Assembly: GCA_030528555.1 (NCBI GenBank)
Contig: JAUMYQ010000004.1
Span: forward strand, 52,807-116,806
DNA length: 64,000 bases
Source: Porphyromonadaceae bacterium
GTDB lineage: Bacteria > Bacteroidota > Bacteroidia > Bacteroidales > Porphyromonadaceae
Reading direction: 5' to 3'
Below are positions 8,783 to 16,506 of the stretch, piece by piece. The notes under the pieces are model-generated. The model saw nothing but the letters and a program-made list of their open reading frames with translations. It ran no database searches and was not told where the DNA came from. Within the stretch, counting starts at the first letter, position 1; each line of letters begins with the position of its first letter. The position numbers and the translations under genes are program-made.

Positions 8783-9136
8783 TTATTTCTTGCTGCAAGA
8801 CTTCTTGCTCTTGTCGCAGGCCTTAGCTTCTTTTCTCTCGCACTTCTTGCTCTTGTCGCAAGCCTTGGCTTCTTTTCTCTCACACTTCTTGCTCTTGTCG
8901 CAGGACTTAGCCTCCTTCTTGTCACAAACCTTCATCTCCGCAGCGCAAGCAGAGCCACATTTGCAAACCTCACCTTTGAGCTTGCAGTCATTGGTACAGC
9001 TATCCGAGCAAGCAACCTTCTGTCCCTTACAACACTCTTTCTTGTCTTTTCCACAAGCTTGGCTATCAGTCTGAGCAGACACACTCGTCCCTACGAGGGC
9101 GAGAGCCAGTGCTAATGCACCCAAAATCTTCTTCAT
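8783..9136 (-). CDS. Secreted Cys/Lys-rich repeat protein
   Basis: 117-aa protein of unknown function. The N-terminus is a signal peptide ending near SVSAQ, so the mature part of about 95 residues is in the envelope. The mature region is unusually rich in Lys and Cys, with CC, CxC and KKEC patterns. Its C-terminal third is a 14-residue repeat (core KEAKACDKSKKCER) present two full times plus a partial third. At DNA level this is three 42-bp units starting at 8801, 8843 and 8885. Metal binding or disulphide cross-linking is plausible by composition only. The repeat number is likely to vary between strains. Confidence 0.7.
   Translation of the reverse strand: MKKILGALALALALVGTSVSAQTDSQACGKDKKECCKGQKVACSDSCTNDCKLKGEVCKCGSACAAEMKVCDKKEAKSCDKSKKCERKEAKACDKSKKCERKEAKACDKSKKSCSKK
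8801..8926 (-). repeat. 42-bp tandem repeat inside the Cys-rich gene
   Basis: Three consecutive 42-bp units begin at 8801, 8843 and 8885, each starting CTTCTTGCTCTTGTCGCA on the plus strand. They encode the 14-aa Lys/Cys repeat. The length is a multiple of three, so copy-number change keeps the frame. Confidence 0.85.
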
Positions 9137-9356
9137 TGTTTTCTTTGGTTTTAATTTAGTTTATACTTCGTCTCAGTGCCAGGTGCGAACACTGCCGCCA
9201 CACCCAAGCGGACAAATATAAAGATAAATAGATATACACTACCACGCATCTTCATCCGACGAGATCACTTGCCTCGAAGTTCGACTCAAATTCTCCCACA
9301 CTATTGCACCTCTGAAAGAGAAATCTTAATATGCTTATTAATAACAAGTTATACAA

Positions 9357-9476
9357 CCTCCCGATTTACTCAAAAAATGTTCCCGAACTTTTGAAAAAAA
9401 CTTCCCGATCTTTTTGGAAAAAGTTCGGGAACTCCGAGAAAAAAGTTCGGGAACATTTTTTCGGGTATTCCCGAGC
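9357..9476. repeat. 22-bp-phased GTTCssGAAC array, copy A
   Basis: Six 10-bp units start at 9357, 9379, 9401, 9423, 9445 and 9467, exactly 22 bp apart. Three are perfect (GTTCCCGAAC at 9379, GTTCGGGAAC at 9423 and 9445). The linkers are runs of A or T. Units 9379 and 9445, with flanks, form a 20-bp perfect inverted repeat (9373-9392/9441-9460) around an inner 14-bp stem (9402-9415/9418-9431, one mismatch). It lies between the divergent Cys-rich gene and mdh. Confidence 0.9.
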
Positions 9477-9554
9477 ATTTTTTTCGGGCAAGAAAAGGGA
9501 TGTTTTGAGGTGCCTCGAAAGAGTTCAATAGGGTGGAGATTGTGGATAAATAGT

Positions 9555-9562
9555 TACATTTG
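9555..9562 (+). promoter_or_regulatory. -7 box upstream of mdh
   Basis: TACATTTG matches TAnnTTTG and is 80 bp before the mdh ATG. A good -33 TTTG is not visible at 19-21 nt; the array copy A ends 78 bp upstream. Confidence 0.45.
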
Positions 9563-9641
9563 TCTGGGTGCTTACATCGAGGGATGTAAGTGTTGGATAT
9601 AGAACTTAGTATTATCAACAATTATCAAACTGACAAAGGCT

Positions 9642-10643
9642 ATGAGTTTTCTATCTCAAGACAAGCTGACCATCATCGGGGCTGGTGGTATGATTGGCTC
9701 GAATATGGCACAGACGGCTGCCATGATGCGCCTAACTCCAAACATCTGTCTCTACGACCCCTTCTTACAAGGGCTCGAGGGCGTGGCAGAAGAAATCCGT
9801 CACTGTGGCTTTGAAGGCCTGCGCTTGACCTTTACCGACAGCATCAAGGAGGCTCTCACTGGAGCGAAGTATATCGTCTCTTCGGGAGGAGCTCCACGCA
9901 AAGAGGGCATGACGCGCGAAGACCTGCTCAAAGGCAACTGCGAGATTGCCGCTCAGCTTGGTAAGGATATCAAGACGTACTGCCCTGATGTCAAGCATGT
10001 AGTCATTATCTTTAACCCTGCAGATATTACAGGGCTTGTAACTCTTATCCACTCTGGCCTGAAGCCAAGCCAGCTCACCACGCTTGCTGCCCTCGACTCT
10101 ACGCGCTTGCAGAGCGAGCTGGCCAAGCATTTTGGCTTACAGCAGAGCGAGGTAGTAGGAGCTCGTACCTATGGAGGGCACGGTGAAGCCATGGCTGTCT
10201 TTGCCAGCACGGCTCAGATCGCTGGTAAGCCTTTAACCCAGCTTATTGGTTCGGATAAGCTAACCACTCAAGACTGGGAGGCACTCAAAAAGCGTGTAAC
10301 GCAGGGAGGTGCAAACATCATCAAGCTACGTGGTCGCTCTTCGTTCCAGAGCCCTGCCTATGTATCTATCGAGATGATAGCTGCTGCCATGGGAACTAAA
10401 CCTTTTGTTTGGCCTGCAGGCTGCTATGTAGATCTTCCTGGGCTAGACAAAGTGGTCATGGGTATGGAGACAGTCATCGACAAAGATGGTGTGCGCTACA
10501 GCAACGAAATTAAGGGGACAGACGATGAGCGTGAAGCACTCAAGGTAAGCTATCAGCATTTGGTGAAGATGCGTGACGAAGTGATCGGCATGGGTGTTAT
10601 CCCAGCCGTGGAAGACTGGAAGATGGTCAATCCCAACCTCTAG
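9642..10643 (+). CDS. mdh: Malate dehydrogenase
   Basis: NAD-dependent interconversion of malate and oxaloacetate, central to the reductive branch leading to fumarate and succinate in Bacteroidales. The Rossmann loop is GAGGMIGSN near residue 12, NPADITG near 126 is the NAD/substrate loop, and GGHGEAM near 178 holds the catalytic His. At 333 aa it is the form typical of the order. It is followed 85 bp later by an unrelated nuclease gene. Its own promoter is the TACATTTG at 9555. Confidence 0.92.
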   Translation: MSFLSQDKLTIIGAGGMIGSNMAQTAAMMRLTPNICLYDPFLQGLEGVAEEIRHCGFEGLRLTFTDSIKEALTGAKYIVSSGGAPRKEGMTREDLLKGNCEIAAQLGKDIKTYCPDVKHVVIIFNPADITGLVTLIHSGLKPSQLTTLAALDSTRLQSELAKHFGLQQSEVVGARTYGGHGEAMAVFASTAQIAGKPLTQLIGSDKLTTQDWEALKKRVTQGGANIIKLRGRSSFQSPAYVSIEMIAAAMGTKPFVWPAGCYVDLPGLDKVVMGMETVIDKDGVRYSNEIKGTDDEREALKVSYQHLVKMRDEVIGMGVIPAVEDWKMVNPNL

Positions 10644-10728
10644 CCTTCAACCACCATCATTGCCCAGCGATAGAGCTTACCGCCCTTTGGTATGCTCTGT
10701 TGCTGGGCTTGTTATTATCCACAGAGAG

Positions 10729-11808
10729 ATGAGAGCTATCGGTATCGTACTGATCTTTCTCGGAGCAATCTACAGAACCATGGCTACGGACAATCCTAAG
10801 AGACAGGAGCTAAGTGTACTGTGCTACAATGTGGAGAACCTATTCGATACGATAGATGACCCACGCACAGACGACAACGCCTTTTTACCTAGAGGGGCGT
10901 ATCACTGGACGCCACGTCGCTATTGGCGTAAACTCGGGCGCATTGCTGAGGTGATCTCACGCTCGGGGCTCTATCGCTTTCCTGCACTTGTGGGCCTAGT
11001 GGAGGTAGAAAATGAGGCTGTCATTAAGGATTTAGTTACCCATACACCTCTGAGTAAGGCAGGCTACCGCTATGTGGTGACGAGTGGTCGCGACCCTCGT
11101 GGGATAGATGTAGCTCTACTGTATCGCCCAGATGCATTCTCTCTGGAGAGCTGGCGAGAGTATAATGTACGTTTGGAGCGAGAGCCCGAGAGACATGTCC
11201 GTCATCTACTGCTCGCCACGGGGCGTGTAGGGAGTGAGGCTCTACATATATTGCTCTGCCACCTGCCCTCTAGGCGAGAGGGGGCTAGGCGCACCGAGCC
11301 ATACAGGCGCGCTGTAGCTAGACGGATGCGACAGATTTGCGATAGCCTCTATACGGCAGACCCATTGGCACATATTCTAGTGATGGGCGACTTCAACGGC
11401 CTGCCACATGACGCGGCCACGGCTCTAGACCTCGCTGCCGCCCTTGAGCTACCCAATGACCTCTCGGACCTCTCGGCTAGAGAACTCCGGCTCTACAACC
11501 TCTCGGCCACATCGCCCGAAGGGACACCCCCAGGGAGCTACTACTATCGCGGACGGTGGGAGCAAATCGATCAGTTCATCGTCTCGGAGAGCTTGATTTT
11601 AGGGCCAGGCAAACTGCGCTATGTCTTAGGCTCGGCACGCAACTATGCTCCGCCCTACCTAGGGCACCGCCCGAAGTGTGCAGGCTACCTCGCTCCGTGG
11701 TCTACCTACCGAGGCACGCACTACACAGGAGGGTATAGCGACCACTATCCCATTATCCTGAACCTCCAGCAGAGTACCTCAGAGCTCTCCGAGGAAGAGC
11801 GAGAGTAA
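10729..11808 (+). CDS. Endonuclease/exonuclease/phosphatase family protein
   Basis: 359-aa member of the Mg-dependent EEP fold (DNase I/exonuclease III type). CYNVENLFDT near residue 30 is the first metal-site motif, GDFNGLP near 220 the second, and SDHYPI near 338 the catalytic Asp-His. A hydrophobic N-terminus (IGIVLIFLGAIYRTMA) suggests export or membrane anchoring. Substrate is not predictable; homologues are annotated as secreted nucleases or phosphatases. The open frame extends upstream into mdh, but the ATG at 10729 is preferred because it starts at the hydrophobic leader. Confidence 0.8.
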   Translation: MRAIGIVLIFLGAIYRTMATDNPKRQELSVLCYNVENLFDTIDDPRTDDNAFLPRGAYHWTPRRYWRKLGRIAEVISRSGLYRFPALVGLVEVENEAVIKDLVTHTPLSKAGYRYVVTSGRDPRGIDVALLYRPDAFSLESWREYNVRLEREPERHVRHLLLATGRVGSEALHILLCHLPSRREGARRTEPYRRAVARRMRQICDSLYTADPLAHILVMGDFNGLPHDAATALDLAAALELPNDLSDLSARELRLYNLSATSPEGTPPGSYYYRGRWEQIDQFIVSESLILGPGKLRYVLGSARNYAPPYLGHRPKCAGYLAPWSTYRGTHYTGGYSDHYPIILNLQQSTSELSEEERE

Positions 11809-12183
11809 GCCCTCAGAAGCGTTTAACCAAGAATTCCCGAGCTTCTTTGAGAAACCCCATTAGATCTTTTCTTGAAAACCAGAGTTTTTGAAGAAGAGAC
11901 AGCTCTCTCCAGATAACAGATGATGGCTCTTCGCTAAGGAGTAGCGAGGCGAGGAGTTGCCTTAAAGAGCAGAAAGATTGGAGGAGAATGAATAATTGCT
12001 ATCTTTGCTACGGAGACCTATCCTGATTAGGAGGGGATTCATAAGTCTGAAAAGGTGTGTTCCGAAGTATTCGAATTGGCCTACATATCGGTCTTGATAT
12101 GGTCAGTTTGGTGTTTCGGACACTTCTTTTTTTCGGATCTGTGTGACAGGTTAATTTGTTTAATAACAAGAAATATCGTAATC
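11809..12183. promoter_or_regulatory. Intergenic region with greA promoter
   Basis: No gene is seen. TTG at 11978-11980, 19 nt, then TATCTTTG at 12000-12007 is a good Bacteroidota promoter, giving a leader of about 170 nt for greA. ATTCCCGAGC at 11833-11842 equals one unit of the dispersed array family, but no second in-phase unit is present. It may be a relic. Confidence 0.55.
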
Positions 12184-12657
12184 ATGGGCTATAACTATAT
12201 GACCCAATCGGGCTACGACAAGCTCGTAGCGGAGATCAACCATCTAGAGTCGGTGGAGCGACCAGAGATATCTCGGCAAATAGCTGAGGCACGAGACAAG
12301 GGAGACCTCTCGGAAAATGCCGAGTACGATGCCGCCAAAGAGGCGCAAGGGCTGCTCGAGGCCAAGATCTCCAAGCTCAAGGAGCTGCTCTCAACAGCTC
12401 GTATCCTCGATGAAAGCAAGATATCAGCCGATGAGGTGCAAATCCTCACCACGGTACGTCTGATGAATCACACGAGTGGCAAAGAAGTAACCTATACACT
12501 CGTACCCAATGCCGAGGCCAACCTCAAGGAAAAAAAGATCTCCGTAGAGACACCTATCGCCCAAGGTCTACTCGGGCACAAGGTAGGTGAGGTCGTGGAG
12601 GTACAGACCCCTGGAGGGCTCTTAAGCCTCGAGATACTTGACATCTCTCTAGGTTAA
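12184..12657 (+). CDS. greA: Transcription elongation factor GreA
   Basis: Binds RNA polymerase in the secondary channel and stimulates cleavage of backtracked RNA. The N-terminal coiled coil carries the signature RDKGDLSENAEYDAAKEAQG near residues 40-59, with the acidic tip (DLSENAEY). The C-terminal FKBP-like part runs from about 80. The start at 12184 gives 157 aa, the family norm; an upstream in-frame start would add 43 residues with no family match. It is 5 bp before the HIT gene, so the two are probably co-transcribed. Confidence 0.96.
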   Translation: MGYNYMTQSGYDKLVAEINHLESVERPEISRQIAEARDKGDLSENAEYDAAKEAQGLLEAKISKLKELLSTARILDESKISADEVQILTTVRLMNHTSGKEVTYTLVPNAEANLKEKKISVETPIAQGLLGHKVGEVVEVQTPGGLLSLEILDISLG

Positions 12658-12662
12658 GCCGT

Positions 12663-13067
12663 ATGTCAACACTATTTAGCCGGATAGTGCAGGGCGAAAT
12701 ATCTTCACACCGTATTGCGGAGAACGAGGAGTTTTACGCCTTTCTGGATATTAATCCCACTCAGATGGGACATACGCTCGTTATTCCTAAGAGAGAGGAA
12801 GACTATTTTTTTGATCTCTCCGCCGACGAACTAGGCAGATTGATGGCTTTCGCCAAGGCCGTAGCAGGGGCTATTCGTCAGGCTATGGGGTGCCAAAGAG
12901 TTGGTCTCTCTGTCATGGGGTTGGAAGTGCCTCATGCTCATCTACACCTCATCCCTATCAATGGTATGAGAGATATGTACCCTGAGAACAAGACTTCGCC
13001 CTCGGCCGATGAGTTGGCCAAGGTGGCGGAGCGCATTCGAGCTTTCGTGCCCAAAGAGCTTCAATAA
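12663..13067 (+). CDS. HIT family protein
   Basis: 134-aa histidine-triad nucleotide-binding protein. The triad VPHAHLHLIPI near residue 95 has His-x-His-x-His, the active site for hydrolysis of adenosine phosphoramidates or dinucleotides. DINPTQMGHTLVIPK near 30 is the second family motif. It lies between greA and ugd, 14 bp before ugd. The precise substrate cannot be told from the sequence. Confidence 0.9.
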   Translation: MSTLFSRIVQGEISSHRIAENEEFYAFLDINPTQMGHTLVIPKREEDYFFDLSADELGRLMAFAKAVAGAIRQAMGCQRVGLSVMGLEVPHAHLHLIPINGMRDMYPENKTSPSADELAKVAERIRAFVPKELQ

Positions 13068-13081
13068 AATCAAACTGAACC

Positions 13082-14392
13082 ATGAAGATAGCTGTCGTAG
13101 GAGTAGGCTATGTGGGTTTAGTCAGTGCGGCTTGCTTCGCCGAGCTGGGCGCGGAAGTCTATTGTATAGATGTAGATGTCACCAAGATTGAGAGCCTGAG
13201 ACTTGGACAGATTCCTATCTATGAGCCAGGATTAGAACCCATCGTACGACGTGGCAGTCAGGCAGGCCGTCTGCATTTCTCCACCTCTATAGCCGAGGTT
13301 CTCCCCCATGTAGAGATTGTCTTCATCGCTGTAGGTACTCCATCGGACGAAGACGGATCGGCAGATCTACGTTACGTCCTCGCTGTAGCTCGCGAGATTG
13401 GGCGTCATCTCACGGGCTATTGCCTCGTTGTAACAAAGAGTACCGTACCAGTAGGTACAGCCTCCCTTGTGCGAGCTTGCCTCCAAGAAGAGCTAGACAT
13501 CAGGGGACTTAGTTTAGCCTTTGACGTAGCCTCCAATCCTGAGTTCCTTAAGGAGGGTAGCGCTATCGAGGACTTCATGAAGCCCGACCGAGTAGTTGTA
13601 GGTGTGGATAGCGATCGTGCTCAAGAGTTGATGACACGGCTCTACCGCCCTATCCTACTGAATAACTTTCGGGTCCTATTTATGGATATTCCCTCGGCCG
13701 AGATGACCAAGTATGCGGCCAACGCCATGTTGGCTACTCGAATCAGTTTCATGAATGAAATTGCTAATCTCTGCGAGCGTGTGGGGGCTGATGTGCAGAT
13801 GGTGCGGCGTGGTATCGGTAGCGACAGCCGTATTGGCAGCAAATTTCTCTACTCAGGTTGTGGCTTCGGAGGCTCATGCTTCCCCAAAGACGTTAAGGCT
13901 CTTATCCACACTGCCGAGCAGAATGGTATGCCGATGCAGATACTTAGAGCTGTGGAGCACGTCAATGAGGCGCAGAAGCGTGTCCTTTTCGATAAGTTTA
14001 GCCACTTTTATTCGGGACAGACTGCTGGTAAACGTGTGGCCGTATGGGGGTTGGCATTTAAACCTGGGACGGATGATATGCGCGAGGCCCCATCTCTCGT
14101 CCTCATCTCTCAGCTCCTCTCCGCAGGCTGTCAGGTCTCTGTCTATGACCCTGTGGCTATGGATGAGGCGTGCCGCAGGTTGGGCAATAGTGTACGCTAT
14201 GCTAAAGATATTTATGACTGTGTACTTGATGCCGATGCTGTCTTTCATGTGACGGAGTGGAAGGAGTTTCGAATGCCTGCTTGGGAAGTTATTAGACGCA
14301 CCATGCGAACGCCTCTGCTCATTGATGGGCGTAATGTCTTCGACCCTTCTGTGGCGGATGTTGGTATCATCCGCTTGGGGATTGGCTATTAG
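13082..14392 (+). CDS. ugd: UDP-glucose 6-dehydrogenase
   Basis: Twice oxidises UDP-glucose to UDP-glucuronate, a precursor for capsule or LPS sugars. GVGYVGLVSA near residue 6 is the NAD loop, NPEFLKEGSA near 153 is family-specific, and GFGGSCFPKD near 260 contains the catalytic Cys. At 436 aa it has the usual length. Further surface-sugar genes occur at 25-29 kb and 60.3 kb but are not linked to it. The stop codon is followed 4 bp later by the amidotransferase ATG. An enzyme acting on UDP-ManNAc is possible but less likely. Confidence 0.88.
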   Translation: MKIAVVGVGYVGLVSAACFAELGAEVYCIDVDVTKIESLRLGQIPIYEPGLEPIVRRGSQAGRLHFSTSIAEVLPHVEIVFIAVGTPSDEDGSADLRYVLAVAREIGRHLTGYCLVVTKSTVPVGTASLVRACLQEELDIRGLSLAFDVASNPEFLKEGSAIEDFMKPDRVVVGVDSDRAQELMTRLYRPILLNNFRVLFMDIPSAEMTKYAANAMLATRISFMNEIANLCERVGADVQMVRRGIGSDSRIGSKFLYSGCGFGGSCFPKDVKALIHTAEQNGMPMQILRAVEHVNEAQKRVLFDKFSHFYSGQTAGKRVAVWGLAFKPGTDDMREAPSLVLISQLLSAGCQVSVYDPVAMDEACRRLGNSVRYAKDIYDCVLDADAVFHVTEWKEFRMPAWEVIRRTMRTPLLIDGRNVFDPSVADVGIIRLGIGY

Positions 14393-14396
14393 GTCT

Positions 14397-15002
14397 ATGG
14401 TGCAAATATTAGTCATCGACTGCTTCGACTCATTTGTCTACAATTTGGTGCAGATCCTCGACGAATCGGGGCTCTGCACTTATGATATTGTCCCAGCCGA
14501 TGCCATCGAACTCTCCGATCTATCTACTTATGATGCCCTATTACTCTCGCCAGGACCTGGCGTACCTACGGAACTACCACTACTCATGCAGGTACTTCAG
14601 CTCTGTGAGCGGACGCACCACATCCTGGGCATCTGCCTCGGTCATCAGGCCATTGGGCTACACTTTGGAGCACAGCTGAGGCAGCTTGTGCGTCCGCTAC
14701 ATGGACATACAGATATACTCAGGCACGGGGGAGAAGGGCTCTTGCGAGGGCTCAACTCTCTGACCTCGATAGGTCGCTATCACAGCTGGGTTATAGATGA
14801 ACATACCCTCCCATCTTGCCTACAAGTGTTGGGAGTGTCCGACCTCTCGCCAACGGAGATCATGGCCATTCGTCATAGAGAGTTGCCCATCTATGGCCTA
14901 CAGTTTCATCCTGAGAGTCTGATGACTGAGGCTGGCAACCGATATCTGCTGAGCTTCCTTAGCGAGGTCACAGCTGCTCGCAGGGCAAGTCGCGTAACCT
15001 AG
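14397..15002 (+). CDS. Glutamine amidotransferase of PabA/TrpG type
   Basis: 201-aa class I glutaminase that delivers ammonia to chorismate-using synthases (anthranilate or aminodeoxychorismate). It begins with VIDCFDSFVYNLVQ near residue 5. The nucleophile Cys is in LGICLGHQAIG near 80, and the His-Glu pair is in LQFHPES near 171. No TrpE/PabB partner is in the window, so pabA and trpG cannot be separated. The start at 14397 is chosen over an upstream in-frame start inside ugd because the conserved N-terminus begins there. Confidence 0.88.
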   Translation: MVQILVIDCFDSFVYNLVQILDESGLCTYDIVPADAIELSDLSTYDALLLSPGPGVPTELPLLMQVLQLCERTHHILGICLGHQAIGLHFGAQLRQLVRPLHGHTDILRHGGEGLLRGLNSLTSIGRYHSWVIDEHTLPSCLQVLGVSDLSPTEIMAIRHRELPIYGLQFHPESLMTEAGNRYLLSFLSEVTAARRASRVT

Positions 15003-15027
15003 CCCTACCGATATTTTAATAAATCCG

Positions 15028-15933
15028 ATGAACGACCATCCCTCCTCCATCGCTCAGTACTATGCTTATGGACAAAGGCTCCTCTGCCCCACTTATTCAC
15101 TTGATGAAGTACGCCTGATACTACGACAGCTCCTCGCTGAGGCTCTCGACCTTTGTGACACCGAGGTACTTCTACTCGACGGGGAGAGGAGGCTGATACC
15201 CGAGCATCGAACGCAGCTTATGCAGTGGCTGGAGCGACTGGCCTTGGGCGAGCCGCTCCAGTATGTGCTGGGCTATACGCATTTCTATGGTGAGCCTATA
15301 TGTGTTGTCCCTGGAGTACTCATTCCTCGCCCCGAGACTGAAGAGCTTGTGGAGATGATAGTAGCAAGCATACCTACTACGTCTTCTGCCACAGTGCAGG
15401 TATTGGATGTAGGGACGGGTAGTGGCTGCATACCCTGCTCCCTAGCTGTAGCATGGGGTGAGCGACTTAGGGCCGAAGCTTGGGACATATCTGAGGAAGC
15501 TCTGGGCGTAGCCAAAGATAACTTTGCCACGTTTGCCCAGCGAACTGGTGCGAAGCTAGAAGCTCAGCTGATGGACCTTTTCGCAGCTCCCTCCCCATGG
15601 AGATATGAGCCCTTCGATATCATTGTGAGCAATCCACCGTACATTCATCCGAGTGAGGCGACAGAGATGGCCCCGAATGTGCTGGAGTATGAGCCACACC
15701 TTGCACTCTTTGCCCCAGAGACCGATCCTATCGCTTACTATGATGCCCTTGCATCTCTTATCACAAAGGGCTATCTCGCCCCCAATGGGCAGATGTATGT
15801 GGAGATTAACCCCCTCTATGCTCTTGAGACGTTAGAGCGGATGAGCCACATCGTGGGAGAGGAGCTAGGGTCGGCACGGATCGTCACTGACCTGAGTGGG
15901 AAGGAGAGATTCATTCACCTGAAGACCACCTAA
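15028..15933 (+). CDS. prmC: Peptide chain release factor N5-glutamine methyltransferase
   Basis: Methylates the Gln of the GGQ motif in RF1/RF2 using SAM. The N-terminal helical domain holds the typical GEPLQYVLGYTHFYG near residue 73. VLDVGTGSGCIPCSLA near 126 is SAM motif I, and the catalytic NPPY is in IVSNPPYIHPSE near 199. The length, 301 aa, fits. It ends 2 bp before recX, so the pair is translated from one message. Confidence 0.95.
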   Translation: MNDHPSSIAQYYAYGQRLLCPTYSLDEVRLILRQLLAEALDLCDTEVLLLDGERRLIPEHRTQLMQWLERLALGEPLQYVLGYTHFYGEPICVVPGVLIPRPETEELVEMIVASIPTTSSATVQVLDVGTGSGCIPCSLAVAWGERLRAEAWDISEEALGVAKDNFATFAQRTGAKLEAQLMDLFAAPSPWRYEPFDIIVSNPPYIHPSEATEMAPNVLEYEPHLALFAPETDPIAYYDALASLITKGYLAPNGQMYVEINPLYALETLERMSHIVGEELGSARIVTDLSGKERFIHLKTT

Positions 15934-15935
15934 AC

Positions 15936-16418
15936 ATGAATCAGATAACTAAAGAAAAAGCTCTGGCCAAGGCGACCACCTATTGTGCTCGTTCGGAGCA
16001 TTGCTTGTATGAGGTACGCCAAAAACTTTGGCAATGGAAGCTGGCAGAAGAGCATCATGACGAGGTACTCCGCTATCTGACGGACAATGACTATATAGAT
16101 GAGAGACGATATGCCGAGGCCTTTGCGCGAGACAAGCACCGCTTCTCGGCCTGGGGGCTACATCGCATTGCGGACGAGTTGCGAGCCAGGCGCATACCCT
16201 CAGAGGATATTCAAATGGCTCTTACCGCTCTGGAGGAGGAGTATCCAATGGCAGATCAGCTCACTAAGCTTTTGGAGCGTAAACTCTCTAGTCTACCAGA
16301 GGGATTAGAGGCACGTAAGCGACACGAGCGACTGATGCGCTACGCGCTCTACAAAGGGTACGCCTATGATGATGTCCGCAGTATCATTGAGCAACTTGTC
16401 ACAGATCTTGACGACTGA
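15936..16418 (+). CDS. recX: Regulatory protein RecX
   Basis: RecX-family modulator of RecA filaments. It is made of repeated three-helix modules; the pattern YCARSEHCLYEVRQKL near residue 16 and DNDYIDERRYAEAFARDK near 50 is characteristic. At 160 aa it is typical of Bacteroidales. recA is not in the window. It is the last gene of the greA-to-recX plus-strand run and is followed by a strong hairpin at 16440. Confidence 0.9.
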   Translation: MNQITKEKALAKATTYCARSEHCLYEVRQKLWQWKLAEEHHDEVLRYLTDNDYIDERRYAEAFARDKHRFSAWGLHRIADELRARRIPSEDIQMALTALEEEYPMADQLTKLLERKLSSLPEGLEARKRHERLMRYALYKGYAYDDVRSIIEQLVTDLDD

Positions 16419-16439
16419 GGCTTAAAATCTATCCACATG

Positions 16440-16487
16440 CCCGAGGGGGGCTACGCAATGCTTGAGCATTACGTAGCCCCCCTCGGG
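16440..16487. terminator. Long hairpin between recX and the PEPCK-like gene
   Basis: A 16-bp stem (16440-16455/16472-16487) is extended after one C/A mismatch by AATGCT/AGCATT. It lies between converging genes and may terminate both. Confidence 0.75.
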
Positions 16488-16506
16488 ATTATTATAGATA
16501 GGCAGT

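Noticed and set aside
9357-9476. CRISPR-like array
   Set aside because: The repeated unit is 10 bp with 12-bp A/T linkers that are themselves repeated, there are only five or six units, and no cas genes are in the window.
9331-9602. Open frames reading through array copies (here and at 18449-18670, 24717-24953, 34462-34800, 63664-63977)
   Set aside because: They arise because the 22-bp units and A/T linkers lack stops in several frames on both strands. They have no proper start context, and the frame differs between copies.
11833-11864. Possible degenerate array near greA (ATTCCCGAGC)
   Set aside because: Only one clear unit is present. The next similar stretch (AAACCCCATT) is 19 bp away, out of the 22-bp register, so it is at most a relic.
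13755-14416. 165- and 180-aa frames overlapping ugd
   Set aside because: Shadow frames of ugd on both strands; ugd has every family motif.
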